A DNA stretch of 64,000 nucleotides from assembly GCA_900465915.1 (NCBI GenBank), contig UBKJ01000022.1, forward strand, positions 8,570 through 72,569, in the 5' to 3' direction. Position numbers and translations under genes: made by a program. Of the stretch, positions 40,002 through 49,796 are shown one piece after another. The notes below the pieces were generated by a model. It saw nothing but the letters and a program-made list of their open reading frames with translations, searched no databases and was not told where the DNA came from. Position 1 is the first letter of the stretch. Every line of letters starts with the position of its first letter. This DNA comes from Hyphomicrobiales bacterium. GTDB taxonomy: Bacteria > Pseudomonadota > Alphaproteobacteria > Rhizobiales > Rhizobiaceae.

Positions 40002-41192
40002 CTAGGCCAGCAGTTTCGCCGTCGCCAGCGAGAGCGCGATGACGCCGAGGCGGATGCAGTCTTCGTCCGGCTGGTAGTCGGAATTGTGCAGGGCGTCGTT
40101 GCGCCCCTTCTTCTGCGAGCCGACGCCGAGCTGGAAAGTTGGCACCTGTTCGCCGACCAGCGAGAAATCCTCGGCGCCGAGGCTGGGCGGGCGCTTCAGC
40201 ACCACCGCCTCGCCGAAATGCTCGGCGATGGCCGCCATGGTGGCCGACACCACCTTGGGGTCGTGATGCAGCGAGGGCAGGCCGCGCAGATAGTCGAGCT
40301 CGACCCGCACGCGCATCAGCTCGCCCAGCGCCTTGCACTGGCGGTGCATGGCGTCGTCGATGGCGAGCCGCGTGCGGCGGTCCTGGCAGCGCACGGTGCC
40401 CAGCAGCCGGCACTGGTCGGGAATGACGTTGTGCGCGTCGCCGCCGGCCTGGATGCCCGCCACCGTCAGCACGGCGGGCCGCATCGGGTCGACCTCGCGC
40501 GAGACGATGGATTGCAGCGCCAGCACCAGATGCGCCGCCGCCACGATGGGGTCCACCGCCTTGTCGGGATGCGCCGCATGGCCCGACTGGGCGTGGATGG
40601 TGATGGTGAACTCGTCGCAGGAGCCGTTGGCGACGCCGTCCGTATAGCTGAAGGTCCCGGTCGGCTCGTCGGGATGGTTGTGGAAGCCCAGCGCCATGTC
40701 GACGCCCTGCAGCACGCCGTCCTCGATCATGGCGCGCGCGCCGCTTTCGGGCGTCTCCTCGGCGGGCTGGAACATCAGCTTCACGTCGCCGGCCAGCCGC
40801 GGCGCGATCTCCTTCAGCACCGCCGCCACGCCGATCAGCGTCGAGGTGTGGAGATCATGTCCGCAGGCGTGCATGCGGCCCTGATACGCGCTGGCGTAGG
40901 GCAGGCCGGTCTCCTCCAGGATCGGCAGCGCGTCCATGTCGGCGCGCAGCAGGATCGTCGGGCCGGGCCTTCCGCCTTTGATATGGCCGACGACGCCGGT
41001 GCGCCCGACGCCGGTCTCGTGCGCGACGCCCAGCCGCGCCAGCTCGCGCGCCACCACGCCCGCCGTGCGCTCCACGTCGAAGCCGATCTCTGGATGGGCG
41101 TGGATGTCGCGGCGAATCTCGATCAGGCGCGGCTCCTCGCGCGTCGCCAGATCGTCGATGAGGCGGCCGATGTCGTTGACCTGTACGTTCAT
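40002..41192 (-). CDS. M20 family amidohydrolase/aminoacylase
   Basis: Encodes 396 residues, the usual size of hippurate hydrolase/IAA-amino-acid hydrolase-like M20D peptidases. Metal and catalytic motifs: IRRDIHAHPEIGFDVE, LLRADMDALPI, GRMHACGHDLHTS, FQPAEETPESGARAMI, FHNHP and the C-terminal GAEDFSLVGEQVP with NSDYQPDED. They remove acyl groups from amino acids. It is convergent with the aspartate-dehydrogenase-like gene and divergent from an amino-acid-binding protein gene. The ATG at 41192 is used; RBS CAGGGTG. Confidence 0.9.
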   Translation of the reverse strand: MNVQVNDIGRLIDDLATREEPRLIEIRRDIHAHPEIGFDVERTAGVVARELARLGVAHETGVGRTGVVGHIKGGRPGPTILLRADMDALPILEETGLPYASAYQGRMHACGHDLHTSTLIGVAAVLKEIAPRLAGDVKLMFQPAEETPESGARAMIEDGVLQGVDMALGFHNHPDEPTGTFSYTDGVANGSCDEFTITIHAQSGHAAHPDKAVDPIVAAAHLVLALQSIVSREVDPMRPAVLTVAGIQAGGDAHNVIPDQCRLLGTVRCQDRRTRLAIDDAMHRQCKALGELMRVRVELDYLRGLPSLHHDPKVVSATMAAIAEHFGEAVVLKRPPSLGAEDFSLVGEQVPTFQLGVGSQKKGRNDALHNSDYQPDEDCIRLGVIALSLATAKLLA

Positions 41193-41403
41193 GATTCACC
41201 CTGCTGCGCTGTCGGAAACTCAATGGCGTCTTCTATTGCCTGCCGGTCCAAACGACAAGCCTTCCGGCGACGGCCTTTGGGGGCGGCGATTCTCCGTTTT
41301 GCAACGGCGGCGTTTGGCGGTATCAATCGCCCGACTTCGGGTTTCGATTCAACCGGGCGTCCGGCGGCGGTCCGGGCGGCCCGCCATTCAGGGGACGATC
41401 ATC

Positions 41404-42252
41404 ATGAACAAATGGACCAAGGGCCTCGCGGCCTTCGCGCTCGCCATGACGGCGGCGGGCTTCGCGCAGGCCGGCGAAAAGACGCTGCGCATCGCCACGG
41501 AAGGCGGCTTCGCGCCCTTCAACTTCACGCGCGCCGACGGTCAGCTCGACGGCTACGAGATCGAGCTCGGTAAGGACCTCTGCGCCCGCATGAAGGTCGA
41601 TTGCGTCTTCGTCACGCAGGATTGGGACGGCATGATCCCCGCGCTTCAGGCGCGCAAGTTCGACGTCGCCATGGACGCAATGTCCATCACGCCCGACCGC
41701 GAGAAGATGGTCGATTTCTCGCTGCCCTACCAGGTCGGCCTGATGGGCTTCGGCGTGATGGCGGATTCCTCGCTGGCCGGCCTGCCCGGCGCGGGCCAGG
41801 TGCTGAACATCGACGCTCATCCCGACAAGTTCGCCGAATTGCTGGCGACGTGGAAGCCGCTTCTCAAGGGCAAGGTCATCGGCGTGCAGTCGGGCAGCAA
41901 CAACGCCAAGTTCCTGGAGAAATATTTCAAGGACACGGTCGAGATCCGCGAATATCCGACCACCGACGAGCACGACATGGACCTTCTGGCCGGGCGCGTC
42001 GACGCGGTCTTCGCCGCCTATCCGACGCTGAGCGCCACCATGGAGAAGCCGGACTTCAAGGCCATGAAGATCGTCGGTGCCGGCGTGCGCGGCGACGTGT
42101 TCGGCAAGGGCGCGGCGGCGGCCTTCCACAAGGGCGACACGGAGCTGAAGGCGGCCTTCGACAAGGCCATCACCGAGGCCAAGGCCGACGGCACCGTCAA
42201 GCGGCTCAGCATCAAGTGGTTCAAGAGCGACCAGACGCCGACCGACGATTGA
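41404..42252 (+). CDS. amino-acid ABC substrate-binding protein (ArgT/HisJ type)
   Basis: Encodes 282 residues with signal peptide MNKWTKGLAAFALAMTAAGF then AQA. Polar amino-acid-binding motifs: LRIATEGGFAPFNFTRADGQ, DGYEIELGKDLCARMKVDC, FVTQDWDGMIPALQARKFDV with MSITPDREKMVDFSLPY, GVQSGSNNAKFLEKYF. A 20-residue insert around AGLPGAGQVLNIDAHPDKFA is slightly longer than usual. No permease or ATPase lies nearby, so it is an orphan that could use another transporter or act in sensing. Divergent from the M20 gene. Confidence 0.87.
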   Translation: MNKWTKGLAAFALAMTAAGFAQAGEKTLRIATEGGFAPFNFTRADGQLDGYEIELGKDLCARMKVDCVFVTQDWDGMIPALQARKFDVAMDAMSITPDREKMVDFSLPYQVGLMGFGVMADSSLAGLPGAGQVLNIDAHPDKFAELLATWKPLLKGKVIGVQSGSNNAKFLEKYFKDTVEIREYPTTDEHDMDLLAGRVDAVFAAYPTLSATMEKPDFKAMKIVGAGVRGDVFGKGAAAAFHKGDTELKAAFDKAITEAKADGTVKRLSIKWFKSDQTPTDD

Positions 42253-42308
42253 GGCCAAGGCGGATTCGGGAGATAAAGGCGCATGAACCCTTTTTCTCCC
42301 GGTGACGC

Positions 42309-43529
42309 ATGAGCCAAGAATCCCTGTCGCAAACCGCGACCCGCCCCTGCCGGCCCATGGGCGGGCGCGACCCGCACGAGGCGCATCGCGTCGCCACGCC
42401 GCTCGAGCTGCTGTTCGACCTCACCTTCGCCACCGCCTTCAGCCTCGCCGCCGCGCAGCTGGCGCGGGCGCTGGCGGAGGGGCATGTGGCCGCGGCGCTG
42501 CTCGGCTTCGCCATGGCCAGCTTCGCCATCTGCTGGGCCTGGGTCAATTTCTCCTGGTTCTCCTCGGCCTACGACACCGACGACTGGATTTTCCGCCTCA
42601 CCACCATGGTGCAGATGATCGGCGTGCTGATCGTCGCCATCGGCCTGCCGCGCGTCTTCAGCTCCATCGAGCAGGGCGCGCATCTCGACAATTCCCTGCT
42701 GGTGCTGGGCTATGTGGTCATGCGCGTCGCCATGATCTTCCAGTGGCTGCGCGCCGCGCGCGAGGATCCGGCGCGGCGGCGCGTCTGCCACACCTACGCG
42801 GTCGCCGTCGCCGTGGCCCAGATCGGCTGGATCATGCAGATTGCGCTCGATTTTTCGGTCGCGACAAGCCTCGTCATGGCGGTGGGGCTGGCGGTGGTCG
42901 AGTTCATGGGACCCTATCTCGCCGAGCGGATCGGCGACGGCACGCCCTGGCACGCGCATCACATCGCCGAACGCTACAGCCTCTTCGCCATCATCGCGCT
43001 GGGCGAGGCGGTGGTGGGCACGGTGGCGACATTGTCGGCGGTGATCGAGCGGCAGGGCTGGTCGGCCGACGCGGCGCTGGTCTGCCTCGCCGGCATGGGG
43101 CTGACCTTCGGCCTGTGGTGGGTCTATTCCATGCTGCCTTCGGCCGAGGCGCTGCATGCGCGGCGCGACCGCTCCTTCATCTGGGGCTATGGCCAGATCG
43201 TCACCGTCGCCTCCATCGTGGCGACCGGCGCCGGGCTGCATGTGGCGGCGGAGTTCATCGAGCGCAAGGCCGAGATAGGGCCGCTGGCGACGCTGTTCTG
43301 CGTGGCGGTTCCGGTCGGCGTCTTCCTCGCCTCGGTGCTGCTGCTCTACCGCTATCTCGCGCCCGGAACGGCGCGGCTGCGCTGGTGGATGGCGGCCGCG
43401 CCGGCGGCGATCGTCGCGCTGGCCGTGGCGCTTGCGGCCTGCGGCGTCGACATGGCGGTCTGCCTCGTCGTCGTGTCGCTGGCGCCCGCCGCGGTGGTGG
43501 CGGGCTACGAGCGGCTGGGCCGCGCCTGA
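42309..43529 (+). CDS. ltrA: low temperature requirement protein A (LtrA) family membrane protein
   Basis: Encodes 406 residues with about eleven hydrophobic segments. Family features: RDPHEAHRVATPLELLFDLT with FATAFSLAAAQLA, AWVNFSWFSSAYDTDDWIFR, HIAERYSLFAIIALGEAVVG and FGLWWVYS. LtrA was named from Listeria cold growth; molecular function unknown. The 3' end overlaps the convergent LuxR-type gene by 25 bases. RBS is not distinct; the ATG at 42309 is the first in-frame one. Confidence 0.9.
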   Translation: MSQESLSQTATRPCRPMGGRDPHEAHRVATPLELLFDLTFATAFSLAAAQLARALAEGHVAAALLGFAMASFAICWAWVNFSWFSSAYDTDDWIFRLTTMVQMIGVLIVAIGLPRVFSSIEQGAHLDNSLLVLGYVVMRVAMIFQWLRAAREDPARRRVCHTYAVAVAVAQIGWIMQIALDFSVATSLVMAVGLAVVEFMGPYLAERIGDGTPWHAHHIAERYSLFAIIALGEAVVGTVATLSAVIERQGWSADAALVCLAGMGLTFGLWWVYSMLPSAEALHARRDRSFIWGYGQIVTVASIVATGAGLHVAAEFIERKAEIGPLATLFCVAVPVGVFLASVLLLYRYLAPGTARLRWWMAAAPAAIVALAVALAACGVDMAVCLVVVSLAPAAVVAGYERLGRA

Positions 43530-44260
43530 AAGCCCCGCGCGCGGAACATCGCCGCCGCCTGGCTGCGCGAGGCGACGCCGAGCTTGCGCAGGATCTCGCT
43601 GACGTGGAAGCGCACGGCGCGCTCGCTCAGGTTCATGATGCTGGCCACGTCCCTATTGGACTTGCCCTCCGCGATCCAGCCAAGGATCGCGGCCTGGCAC
43701 GGCGACAGGCCGGCGCTCTCCGCCGCCTCGCTGGCCGGGTTGGCGCCGGTCAGGCCCAGAAGCTCGGCCTTCATCGCCGCCGCATCGGCGGTGATCATCA
43801 GCGCATAAGTGACGTCCGGCCCATGCGCGCGCTCGTGGAAGCTGATGGCGGAAAAGGCGCTGATCGTGCCCGGCCGCTGCGCCAGCGGCACCCAGACGCC
43901 GCAGCGCAGCGGCGTCGAGCGGATGAAGTCGAAATAGTCGCAGCCGTCCTCGCCGGCCCGGCGCGGCGGGATGCGCCAGTAGAGCGGCCCTTCCGCCTGC
44001 GCGAGCTGCGCGAAGATCGGGTCGCGCTCGGCGAGGCCGAGGCTGTCGTAGCGCGCGCCGAAGGCGTCGGGGAGGGCCGCCGCCAGCATCGGGTCGACGA
44101 TGAAGTCGCGCTTGCTCGGTTTGTGGCAGGAGAACAGGAAACTGTCGAAGCCGAAGGCGAGGCAGGCCTCCTGAAGCGCCGCCCACAGCATGTCCCGGTC
44201 GCGGGCGGAGCGGATGCGCTGCGAAATGGCAGCCTGTCGTTCCAATATAGAAATATCCAA
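43505..44260 (-). CDS. LuxR family regulator with autoinducer-binding-like domain
   Basis: Encodes about 251 residues. The C-terminal GerE/LuxR DNA-binding domain is clear (LSPCQAAILGWIAEGKSNRD, IMNLSERAVRFHVSEILRKL), and residues about 15-170 resemble the LuxR autoinducer-binding fold (CLAFGFDSFLF, LAERDPIFAQL, GPLYWRIP with conserved Asp-Pro and Trp). No luxI is seen, so it is a LuxR solo. The start is uncertain: TTG 44260 has GAGG 4 bases upstream and gives the usual length, while longer in-frame starts extend into the divergent gene. Confidence 0.78.
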   Translation of the reverse strand: MDISILERQAAISQRIRSARDRDMLWAALQEACLAFGFDSFLFSCHKPSKRDFIVDPMLAAALPDAFGARYDSLGLAERDPIFAQLAQAEGPLYWRIPPRRAGEDGCDYFDFIRSTPLRCGVWVPLAQRPGTISAFSAISFHERAHGPDVTYALMITADAAAMKAELLGLTGANPASEAAESAGLSPCQAAILGWIAEGKSNRDVASIMNLSERAVRFHVSEILRKLGVASRSQAAAMFRARGFQARPSRS

Positions 44261-44417
44261 AGAGCCTCGCGGCGGCGTCGCTGAAATTAACCCGGATTTT
44301 ATGTAAGCCGGAAAATGTTGACAAGTGTCTAACAGGCCAGCTTTGTCCGCCTTTCCATTATGGTACGGTTGGGCTAGGGGGAGACTGGGAGATCGCACCG
44401 AAGGTTCTTGCGCGCAA

Positions 44418-46268
44418 ATGAAAACATCGTTTAGCCTCGACACGCCGGATGACGGCATGAATCCACAACTGGACGGCGGGCTCGAGGCGGTCGGGGACGC
44501 GCCGTCGCAGCGCCATCTGGGCGACGAGTTCATCCGCTACGCGCTCGACAGCGCGGCTATCGTGGTCAACACCGACGTGCAAGGCTCCATCACCTACGTC
44601 AACCGCAAGTTCTGCGAGATCAGCGGCTATTCCGCCGAGGAACTGCTCGGCTCCAACCACCGCATGCTGCGCTCGATGGCGCATGACCGCGCTTTTTTCC
44701 GCGCCATGTGTCGCGAGATCGCGCAAGGCCGCATCTGGCACGGCGAGATCTGCAACCGGCGCAAGGACGGCTCGCTCTATTGGGTCGACACGACCATCGT
44801 GCCGCATGTGTCGCCGGGCGGCAAGGTCGACAGCTACACCGCCATCCGCTTCGACATCACCGAGCGCAAGCAGCTCGAGGAACAGCTTCGGCGCAGCAAG
44901 GAGCATCTCGACCGCATCGCCAATGTCGATTCGCTGACCGACCTGCCCAATCGCCGCCGTTTCCAGGAATATCTCGAAAGCCTGGTGGCCGACCACGCGG
45001 CGACGGGGCGTAAGTTCCACCTCGCGCTGATGGACGTGGATTCCTTCAAGGAGATCAACGATTCCTTCGGCCATTACGCCGGCGACGTGCTCTTGGAAAG
45101 CCTCGGCCAGCGCATGCGCGCCGTCTCGGGCGAGCGGCTGTTCATCTCGCGGCTGGGCGGCGACGAGTTCGGCCTCATCCTGGTCGGCGCCAGCGACGAG
45201 CAGGCCGACGCCTTTTTCGACAGCGTGCTCGACGTCATCCGCCAGCCGGTGATGATCGGCGAGATCGCCCGGCATTGCTCGGCCAGCCTCGGCGTCGCCG
45301 CCTATCCGCGCGACGCCTGCGCCGCCGAAAGCCTGTTTAAGGCCGCCGACCTGGCGCTCTATCACGCCAAGGCGCTGGGCCGCGACCGGGTGGAGACTTT
45401 TCAGCCCTGCCTGCGCGAGAGCGTCGAGCGCAAGGCCGCTTTCGTCGAGGAGATCGAGGACGGCTTGCAGCGCGGCGAATTGGAGCTGCATTACCAGCCG
45501 ATCATCCCGGTCGCCGCCGACGGGCGGGTGTCGCTGGAGGCGCTGATGCGCTGGCGCCATCCGCGGCGCGGCCTGCTGACGCCGGCGCATTTCGCCGAGG
45601 GCTTCGAGGACGCGGCGCTGCGCGCGGCGCTCGGCATGTTCATGCTTGACCGCGCCTTCAAGGACGCGCGGACGCTTCTGGAGCGCGGCGTGCCGCTGCG
45701 CCGGCTGGCGATGAACCTGACCAATTCGGATTTCCGCTCCGACGCCTTTCTCGACCGCTTCTTCGAGCTTTGCCGCGAAACGGGCGTCGGCGCGGACAAG
45801 TTCTGCGTCGAGGTCACCGAGGGCATGCTGCTCGGCATCAACCAGAAGCGCGTGGCGCAGGGCTTGCAGCGCCTGCACGAGGCCGGCGTCGAGGTGGCGC
45901 TGGACGATTTCGGCACCGGCTACGCCTCGCTGACGCATTTGCGCCTGCTGCCCATCGACCGCCTCAAGATCGACAAGAGTTTCGTCGCCAATATGGTGAC
46001 CTCGCCGGAAGACCGCACCATCGTGCGCGGCGTCATCGACATCGCCCACAGCCTCGGCAAGGCCGTCACCGCCGAGGGAGTGGAGACGGTGGAGCAGGTG
46101 ATGCTGCTGCGCGACATGCGTTGCGATCTTCTGCAGGGCTGGTATTTCAGCAAGGCGCAGCCGGTCGAGACGCTGGCCGAGGCGTTGCGCGCCATGCCGG
46201 CGGTGGCGAGCGTCGGCGGGAAGCCCCGCCGGAAGGGACGAGCGGGCCGGATGCGGCCGGGGGCCTGA
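44418..46268 (+). CDS. PAS-GGDEF-EAL cyclic-di-GMP enzyme
   Basis: Encodes about 616 residues. A PAS/PAC domain (about 40-155; ITYVNRKFCEISGYSAEELL, then RIWHGEICNRRKDGSLYWVD) is followed by GGDEF (intact RLGGDEFGLIL; LTDLPNRRRFQEYLE) and EAL (SLEALMRWRHP; VALDDFGTGYASLTHLRLLP; AEGVET). Both catalytic signatures are intact, so cyclase and phosphodiesterase activities are both possible. No transmembrane segment, so cytoplasmic. ATG 44418 is chosen because earlier codons lie in an unrelated leader; its RBS is distant (GAAGG). Confidence 0.9.
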   Translation: MKTSFSLDTPDDGMNPQLDGGLEAVGDAPSQRHLGDEFIRYALDSAAIVVNTDVQGSITYVNRKFCEISGYSAEELLGSNHRMLRSMAHDRAFFRAMCREIAQGRIWHGEICNRRKDGSLYWVDTTIVPHVSPGGKVDSYTAIRFDITERKQLEEQLRRSKEHLDRIANVDSLTDLPNRRRFQEYLESLVADHAATGRKFHLALMDVDSFKEINDSFGHYAGDVLLESLGQRMRAVSGERLFISRLGGDEFGLILVGASDEQADAFFDSVLDVIRQPVMIGEIARHCSASLGVAAYPRDACAAESLFKAADLALYHAKALGRDRVETFQPCLRESVERKAAFVEEIEDGLQRGELELHYQPIIPVAADGRVSLEALMRWRHPRRGLLTPAHFAEGFEDAALRAALGMFMLDRAFKDARTLLERGVPLRRLAMNLTNSDFRSDAFLDRFFELCRETGVGADKFCVEVTEGMLLGINQKRVAQGLQRLHEAGVEVALDDFGTGYASLTHLRLLPIDRLKIDKSFVANMVTSPEDRTIVRGVIDIAHSLGKAVTAEGVETVEQVMLLRDMRCDLLQGWYFSKAQPVETLAEALRAMPAVASVGGKPRRKGRAGRMRPGA

Positions 46269-46287
46269 GAAAGGCCCCGCGTCGGGG

Positions 46288-47481
46288 ATGAGCGCCAGCG
46301 GAAAGGTGGTAGCGGCGGGGATGGATACAAGGACGATGTTCATGACCGTCGCGGCGATGGTCCTGGCCAATGGCGGCGTGCTGGCGATCATCCACGGCGA
46401 TCTTCCCGAGGACCTGCGCCCCGCCGCCGTGCGCTGGCACGTCGCCACGGCGCTGGTCTGCATCGGCTGCGGCGTCATGGCCTTCGGCGAATCCCTGCCT
46501 CTCGCGCCGGCGCTGGTGGTGGCCAACACCGCCATGGTGTCGGGCCTGATCTTCTACCACCACGCCATCCAGACCTTCTACGGCGAGCGGCCGTCGCCTT
46601 GGGACGCCGGCGTGGCGGTGGTGATGGCCTGCATCATCTTCTGGTTCTCGGCCGTCTCGCCCAGCTTCATCGCCCGCATCGTCATCGTCACGCTGCTGTG
46701 GCTTCTGGTGGTGGGGCGCACCATCGCCACGCTGCGCCGGGCGCGCCATGTCGACCCGTCGCGCAGCCGGCGCATCCTGATGTGCATCTACGTGCTCGCC
46801 TTCGCCTTTCTCGTGGTGCGCGCCGGCGTCTATCTGCATCACACGCCCGCGCCGGAGTTCCGTATCTGGTCGGGGACGACGTCGATCAACCTGACCTCGC
46901 CCATCGTGCTGGCGCTGTTGCCGGTGATCGGCTCCACCGCCTTCATCCTGATGTGCGCCGACCATATGCGGCGGCAATTGGCGGTGGCCGCCGCCACCGA
47001 TTATCTCACCGGCCTCGCCAACCGGCGCACGCTGGCCGACCACGGCGAAAGCCTGATCCGCCGCGCGCGCGATCATCACGGCGGATTCGGGATCGTCGTG
47101 TTCGACCTCGACGATTTCAAGCGCGTCAACGATTCCCACGGCCATCATGTCGGCGACCAGGCGCTGGTGCATGTCGCCGCGCATCTGCGCATGGCGGCGC
47201 GCCCGCAGGATCTCGCGGCGCGCAGCGGCGGCGAGGAGTTCATCCTGCTTTTCGACGGCATGGACGAGGCGCGCGCCGCCGTCGAGGCCGAGCGCATCCG
47301 CGCGGCGCTGAGCGCGCATCCCTTCCGTCCCGGCCCGCTGGTCATTCCGCTGACGGTGTCGGCCGGCGTCACCGCCTTCCGGCCGGAGGACCGCGACTTC
47401 GACGCCATGCTGCGCCGCGCCGACCGTGCGCTCTACCGCGCCAAGGCCGCCGGCCGCGACCGCGTCGAACGCGCCGGCTGA
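46288..47481 (+). CDS. membrane-bound diguanylate cyclase (GGDEF)
   Basis: Encodes 397 residues. The N-terminal half has about six transmembrane helices (MFMTVAAMVLANGGVLAIIH, ALVCIGCGVMAFGE, GVAVVMACIIFWFSAV, IVIVTLLWLLVVGR, IVLALLPVIGSTAFILMCAD), and the C-terminal half is a GGDEF domain with signature SGGEEF, motif DYLTGLANRRTLADH and DDFKRVNDSHGHHVGD. It should make c-di-GMP at the inner membrane. Starts at 46288 or 46321, both with a G-rich leader. It lies 19 bases after the PAS-GGDEF-EAL gene, so the two are likely co-transcribed. Confidence 0.9.
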   Translation: MSASGKVVAAGMDTRTMFMTVAAMVLANGGVLAIIHGDLPEDLRPAAVRWHVATALVCIGCGVMAFGESLPLAPALVVANTAMVSGLIFYHHAIQTFYGERPSPWDAGVAVVMACIIFWFSAVSPSFIARIVIVTLLWLLVVGRTIATLRRARHVDPSRSRRILMCIYVLAFAFLVVRAGVYLHHTPAPEFRIWSGTTSINLTSPIVLALLPVIGSTAFILMCADHMRRQLAVAAATDYLTGLANRRTLADHGESLIRRARDHHGGFGIVVFDLDDFKRVNDSHGHHVGDQALVHVAAHLRMAARPQDLAARSGGEEFILLFDGMDEARAAVEAERIRAALSAHPFRPGPLVIPLTVSAGVTAFRPEDRDFDAMLRRADRALYRAKAAGRDRVERAG

Positions 47482-47586
47482 AGCTTTTCCGTCATTCCCG
47501 ACCTGCCGCCGCGCGCGAGACTCTCGCGCAGGATTTCACACGTCCGCAGATAGCTTTCCGTCAAAATAACATCATAAATGTGATAA

Positions 47587-47601
47587 TGTGATTTATCGTT
47601 T
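47587..47601 (+). promoter_or_regulatory. putative DeoR (EryR)-type operator upstream of fbp
   Basis: TGTGATTTATCGTTT at 47587-47601 aligns with TGTGATGTTTTCGTTT (52953-52968), found in the eryR leader, with one gap and one mismatch. It lies 65 bases upstream of the fbp start within a short A/T-rich stretch that follows CAAAATAACAT. Assignment to EryR is a guess from shared sequence. Confidence 0.4.
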
Positions 47602-47666
47602 GTGACGATCGCAAAAACATGATAGGCAGCCGCCATCGTCCTCGAACGACATGGAGGTTGTCGCCG

Positions 47667-48713
47667 ATGAGTCCCACCCAACCCGAAGAAACCGATTGCG
47701 TGGAGCCGCTGGCGCTCGACGGCGACGCGGCGCGCGTCGACGCGCCCGTGGTCGACCTCTATCTCGACGGCTGGGCCGGCGACGACGCGCAGCGCCTCGC
47801 GACAGTTCGCGCCGTCAAGGCGGTGCTGGCCGGGGCGCGGCGGCTTGCGGCGCGCATCGCGCTCGGCTCGCTGCCGGGCGATCCGGCGCGGCTGGTCGGC
47901 GTCAACAGCGACCAGGATCAGCAGAAGAACATCGACGTCGGCGCGCACGACCTGTTCGCGGGCCTTTTGCGCGACGCCGGCGTCGCCTCCATCCTGTCCG
48001 AGGAAAGCGACGCGCCGGTGGCGGGCGACCCGGCCGGCCTTATCGCCGTCGCCATCGATCCGCTCGACGGCTCGGGCAATGTCGGGCTGGGCGCGCCGCT
48101 CGGCACCATCTTCTCCATCATGCCGGCGGGCGAGGGCGATCCCTTCCTGCAGCCCGGCGCGCGGCAGATCGCGGCCGGCTACGTCTCCTACGGCAATTCG
48201 GTCGATCTCGGCTTTTCGGTCGGCGAGGGCGTGCTGTTCGCCACGCTCGATCCGCGCAGCGGTCTGTTCCATATCACACGCAGGAATGTGACGTTGCCGG
48301 AGCGCACCGGCGACCTCGCCTTCAACGCCTCGGTGCATCGCCACCTGTCGCCGGGCATGCAGGCCTATGTCGACGACGCCTTCCTCGGCAAGGACGGGCC
48401 GCGCCGGCGCAATTTCAACATGCGCTGGCTGGGCGCGGCGGTGGGGGACCTGCACCGCATCCTCCAGCGCGGCGGGCTGTTCTTCTATGTCGACGACGGC
48501 CGGCCCGGCTACGAGAAGGGCCGCCTGCGCCTCGTCTACGAGGCCAATCCGATCGCCTTCCTGTGCCGGCAGGCCGGCGGCAAGGCCACGGACGGCAGGC
48601 AGGCCATCCTCGACATCGTCCCGCAGGCGCATCACGAGCGCTGCGGACTGGTTTTCGGCGTGGCCGAGGAAGTGGACGTCCTCGGCCTTTATTACGCGCG
48701 CGGGCGCAACTGA
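47667..48713 (+). CDS. fbp: fructose-1,6-bisphosphatase, class I
   Basis: Encodes 348 residues of the class I FBPase family, which hydrolyses fructose 1,6-bisphosphate in gluconeogenesis or the Calvin cycle. Signature IAVAIDPLDGSGNVGLGAPL, then GTIFSIM, holds the metal ligands (DPLDGSGN; usual SSN is SGN here), with the upstream metal Glu in ILSEESDAPVA and substrate region NFNMRWLGAAVGDLHRIL, FFYVDDGRPGYEKGRLRLVYEANP. The start at 47667 follows GGAGG. 18 bases from the aldolase gene, so one operon. Confidence 0.9.
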   Translation: MSPTQPEETDCVEPLALDGDAARVDAPVVDLYLDGWAGDDAQRLATVRAVKAVLAGARRLAARIALGSLPGDPARLVGVNSDQDQQKNIDVGAHDLFAGLLRDAGVASILSEESDAPVAGDPAGLIAVAIDPLDGSGNVGLGAPLGTIFSIMPAGEGDPFLQPGARQIAAGYVSYGNSVDLGFSVGEGVLFATLDPRSGLFHITRRNVTLPERTGDLAFNASVHRHLSPGMQAYVDDAFLGKDGPRRRNFNMRWLGAAVGDLHRILQRGGLFFYVDDGRPGYEKGRLRLVYEANPIAFLCRQAGGKATDGRQAILDIVPQAHHERCGLVFGVAEEVDVLGLYYARGRN

Positions 48714-48731
48714 ACTTCGGGAGGGGAAAAC

Positions 48732-49796
48732 ATGGCGCGCATCACCCTGCGTCAATTGCTGGATCACGCCGCCGAGAAGGGCTACGGCGTGCCGGCCTTC
48801 AACATCAACAACATGGAGCAGGCGCTGGCCATTATGGCGGCGGCCGACGCGGTCGACGCGCCGGTCATCATGCAGGCCTCGCGCGGCGCGCGCGCCTACG
48901 CCCATGACGTCATGCTGCGGCACATGATGGACGCGGTGGTGGAGATGTATCCGCATATCCCGGTCTGCGTGCATCTCGACCACGGCAACGAGGCCGCCAC
49001 CTGCATGACCGCCATCCAGGCCGGCTTCACCTCGGTGATGATGGACGGCTCGCTGAAGGCCGACGGCAGGACGCCCGCCGACTGGACCTATAACGTCAAC
49101 GTCACGCGGCAAGTGTCTGAAATGGCGCATCTGGGCGGCATTTCGGTGGAAGGCGAGCTGGGCGTGCTCGGCTCGCTCGAAACCGGCATGGGCGAGGCCG
49201 AGGACGGCCACGGCGCCGAGGGCCAGCTTTCGCACGACCAGCTTCTGACCGACCCCGACGAGGCGGTGAAATTCGTCCGCGAGACCAGGGTCGACGCGCT
49301 GGCCGTGGCCATGGGCTCGTCGCATGGGGCCTACAAGTTCACGCGCAAGCCGGACGGCTCGGTGCTGGCCATGCACGTGATCGAGGAGATCCACCGCCGC
49401 CTGCCCGACACGCATCTGGTCATGCACGGCTCGTCCTCGGTGCCCGAGGATTTGCAGGAGATCATCAACCGCCATGGCGGCGCGATCAAGCCGACCTGGG
49501 GCGTGCCGGTGGACGAGATCCAGCGCGGCATCCGCAACGGCGTGCGCAAGATCAACATCGACACGGATTGCCGCATGGCGATGACGGGGCAGGTGCGCCG
49601 CGTGTTGCAGGAAGACCCGTCCGAATTCGACCCGCGCAAATATATGAAGGCGGCGATGACGGCGCTGGAGGCGCTTTGCCGCCAGCGCTTCGAGGAGTTC
49701 GGAACCGCCGGCCAGGCCAGCTCGATCGCGCCGCTGCCGCTGTCGGAAATGGCGAGGCGCTATCGCGACGGCTCGCTCGATCCGAAGTTTGGCTAA
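48732..49796 (+). CDS. fba: fructose-bisphosphate aldolase, class II (Calvin-cycle subtype)
   Basis: Encodes 354 residues. Zinc ligands and active-site motifs: [55 protein letters not shown], the His in [16 protein letters not shown] and [11 protein letters not shown] and [17 protein letters not shown]. This longer class II subtype is used both in the Calvin cycle and in gluconeogenesis; no RuBisCO is visible. Its neighbours are fbp and the erythritol genes. RBS GGGAGGGGAAAAC. The last bases overlap the convergent EamA gene. Confidence 0.93.
   Translation: MARITLRQLLDHAAEKGYGVPAFNINNMEQALAIMAAADAVDAPVIMQASRGARAYAHDVMLRHMMDAVVEMYPHIPVCVHLDHGNEAATCMTAIQAGFTSVMMDGSLKADGRTPADWTYNVNVTRQVSEMAHLGGISVEGELGVLGSLETGMGEAEDGHGAEGQLSHDQLLTDPDEAVKFVRETRVDALAVAMGSSHGAYKFTRKPDGSVLAMHVIEEIHRRLPDTHLVMHGSSSVPEDLQEIINRHGGAIKPTWGVPVDEIQRGIRNGVRKINIDTDCRMAMTGQVRRVLQEDPSEFDPRKYMKAAMTALEALCRQRFEEFGTAGQASSIAPLPLSEMARRYRDGSLDPKFG

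Noticed and set aside
44358..46535. Minus-strand open frame opposite the PAS-GGDEF-EAL gene
   Set aside because: Antisense shadow of a gene with intact GGDEF and EAL motifs.
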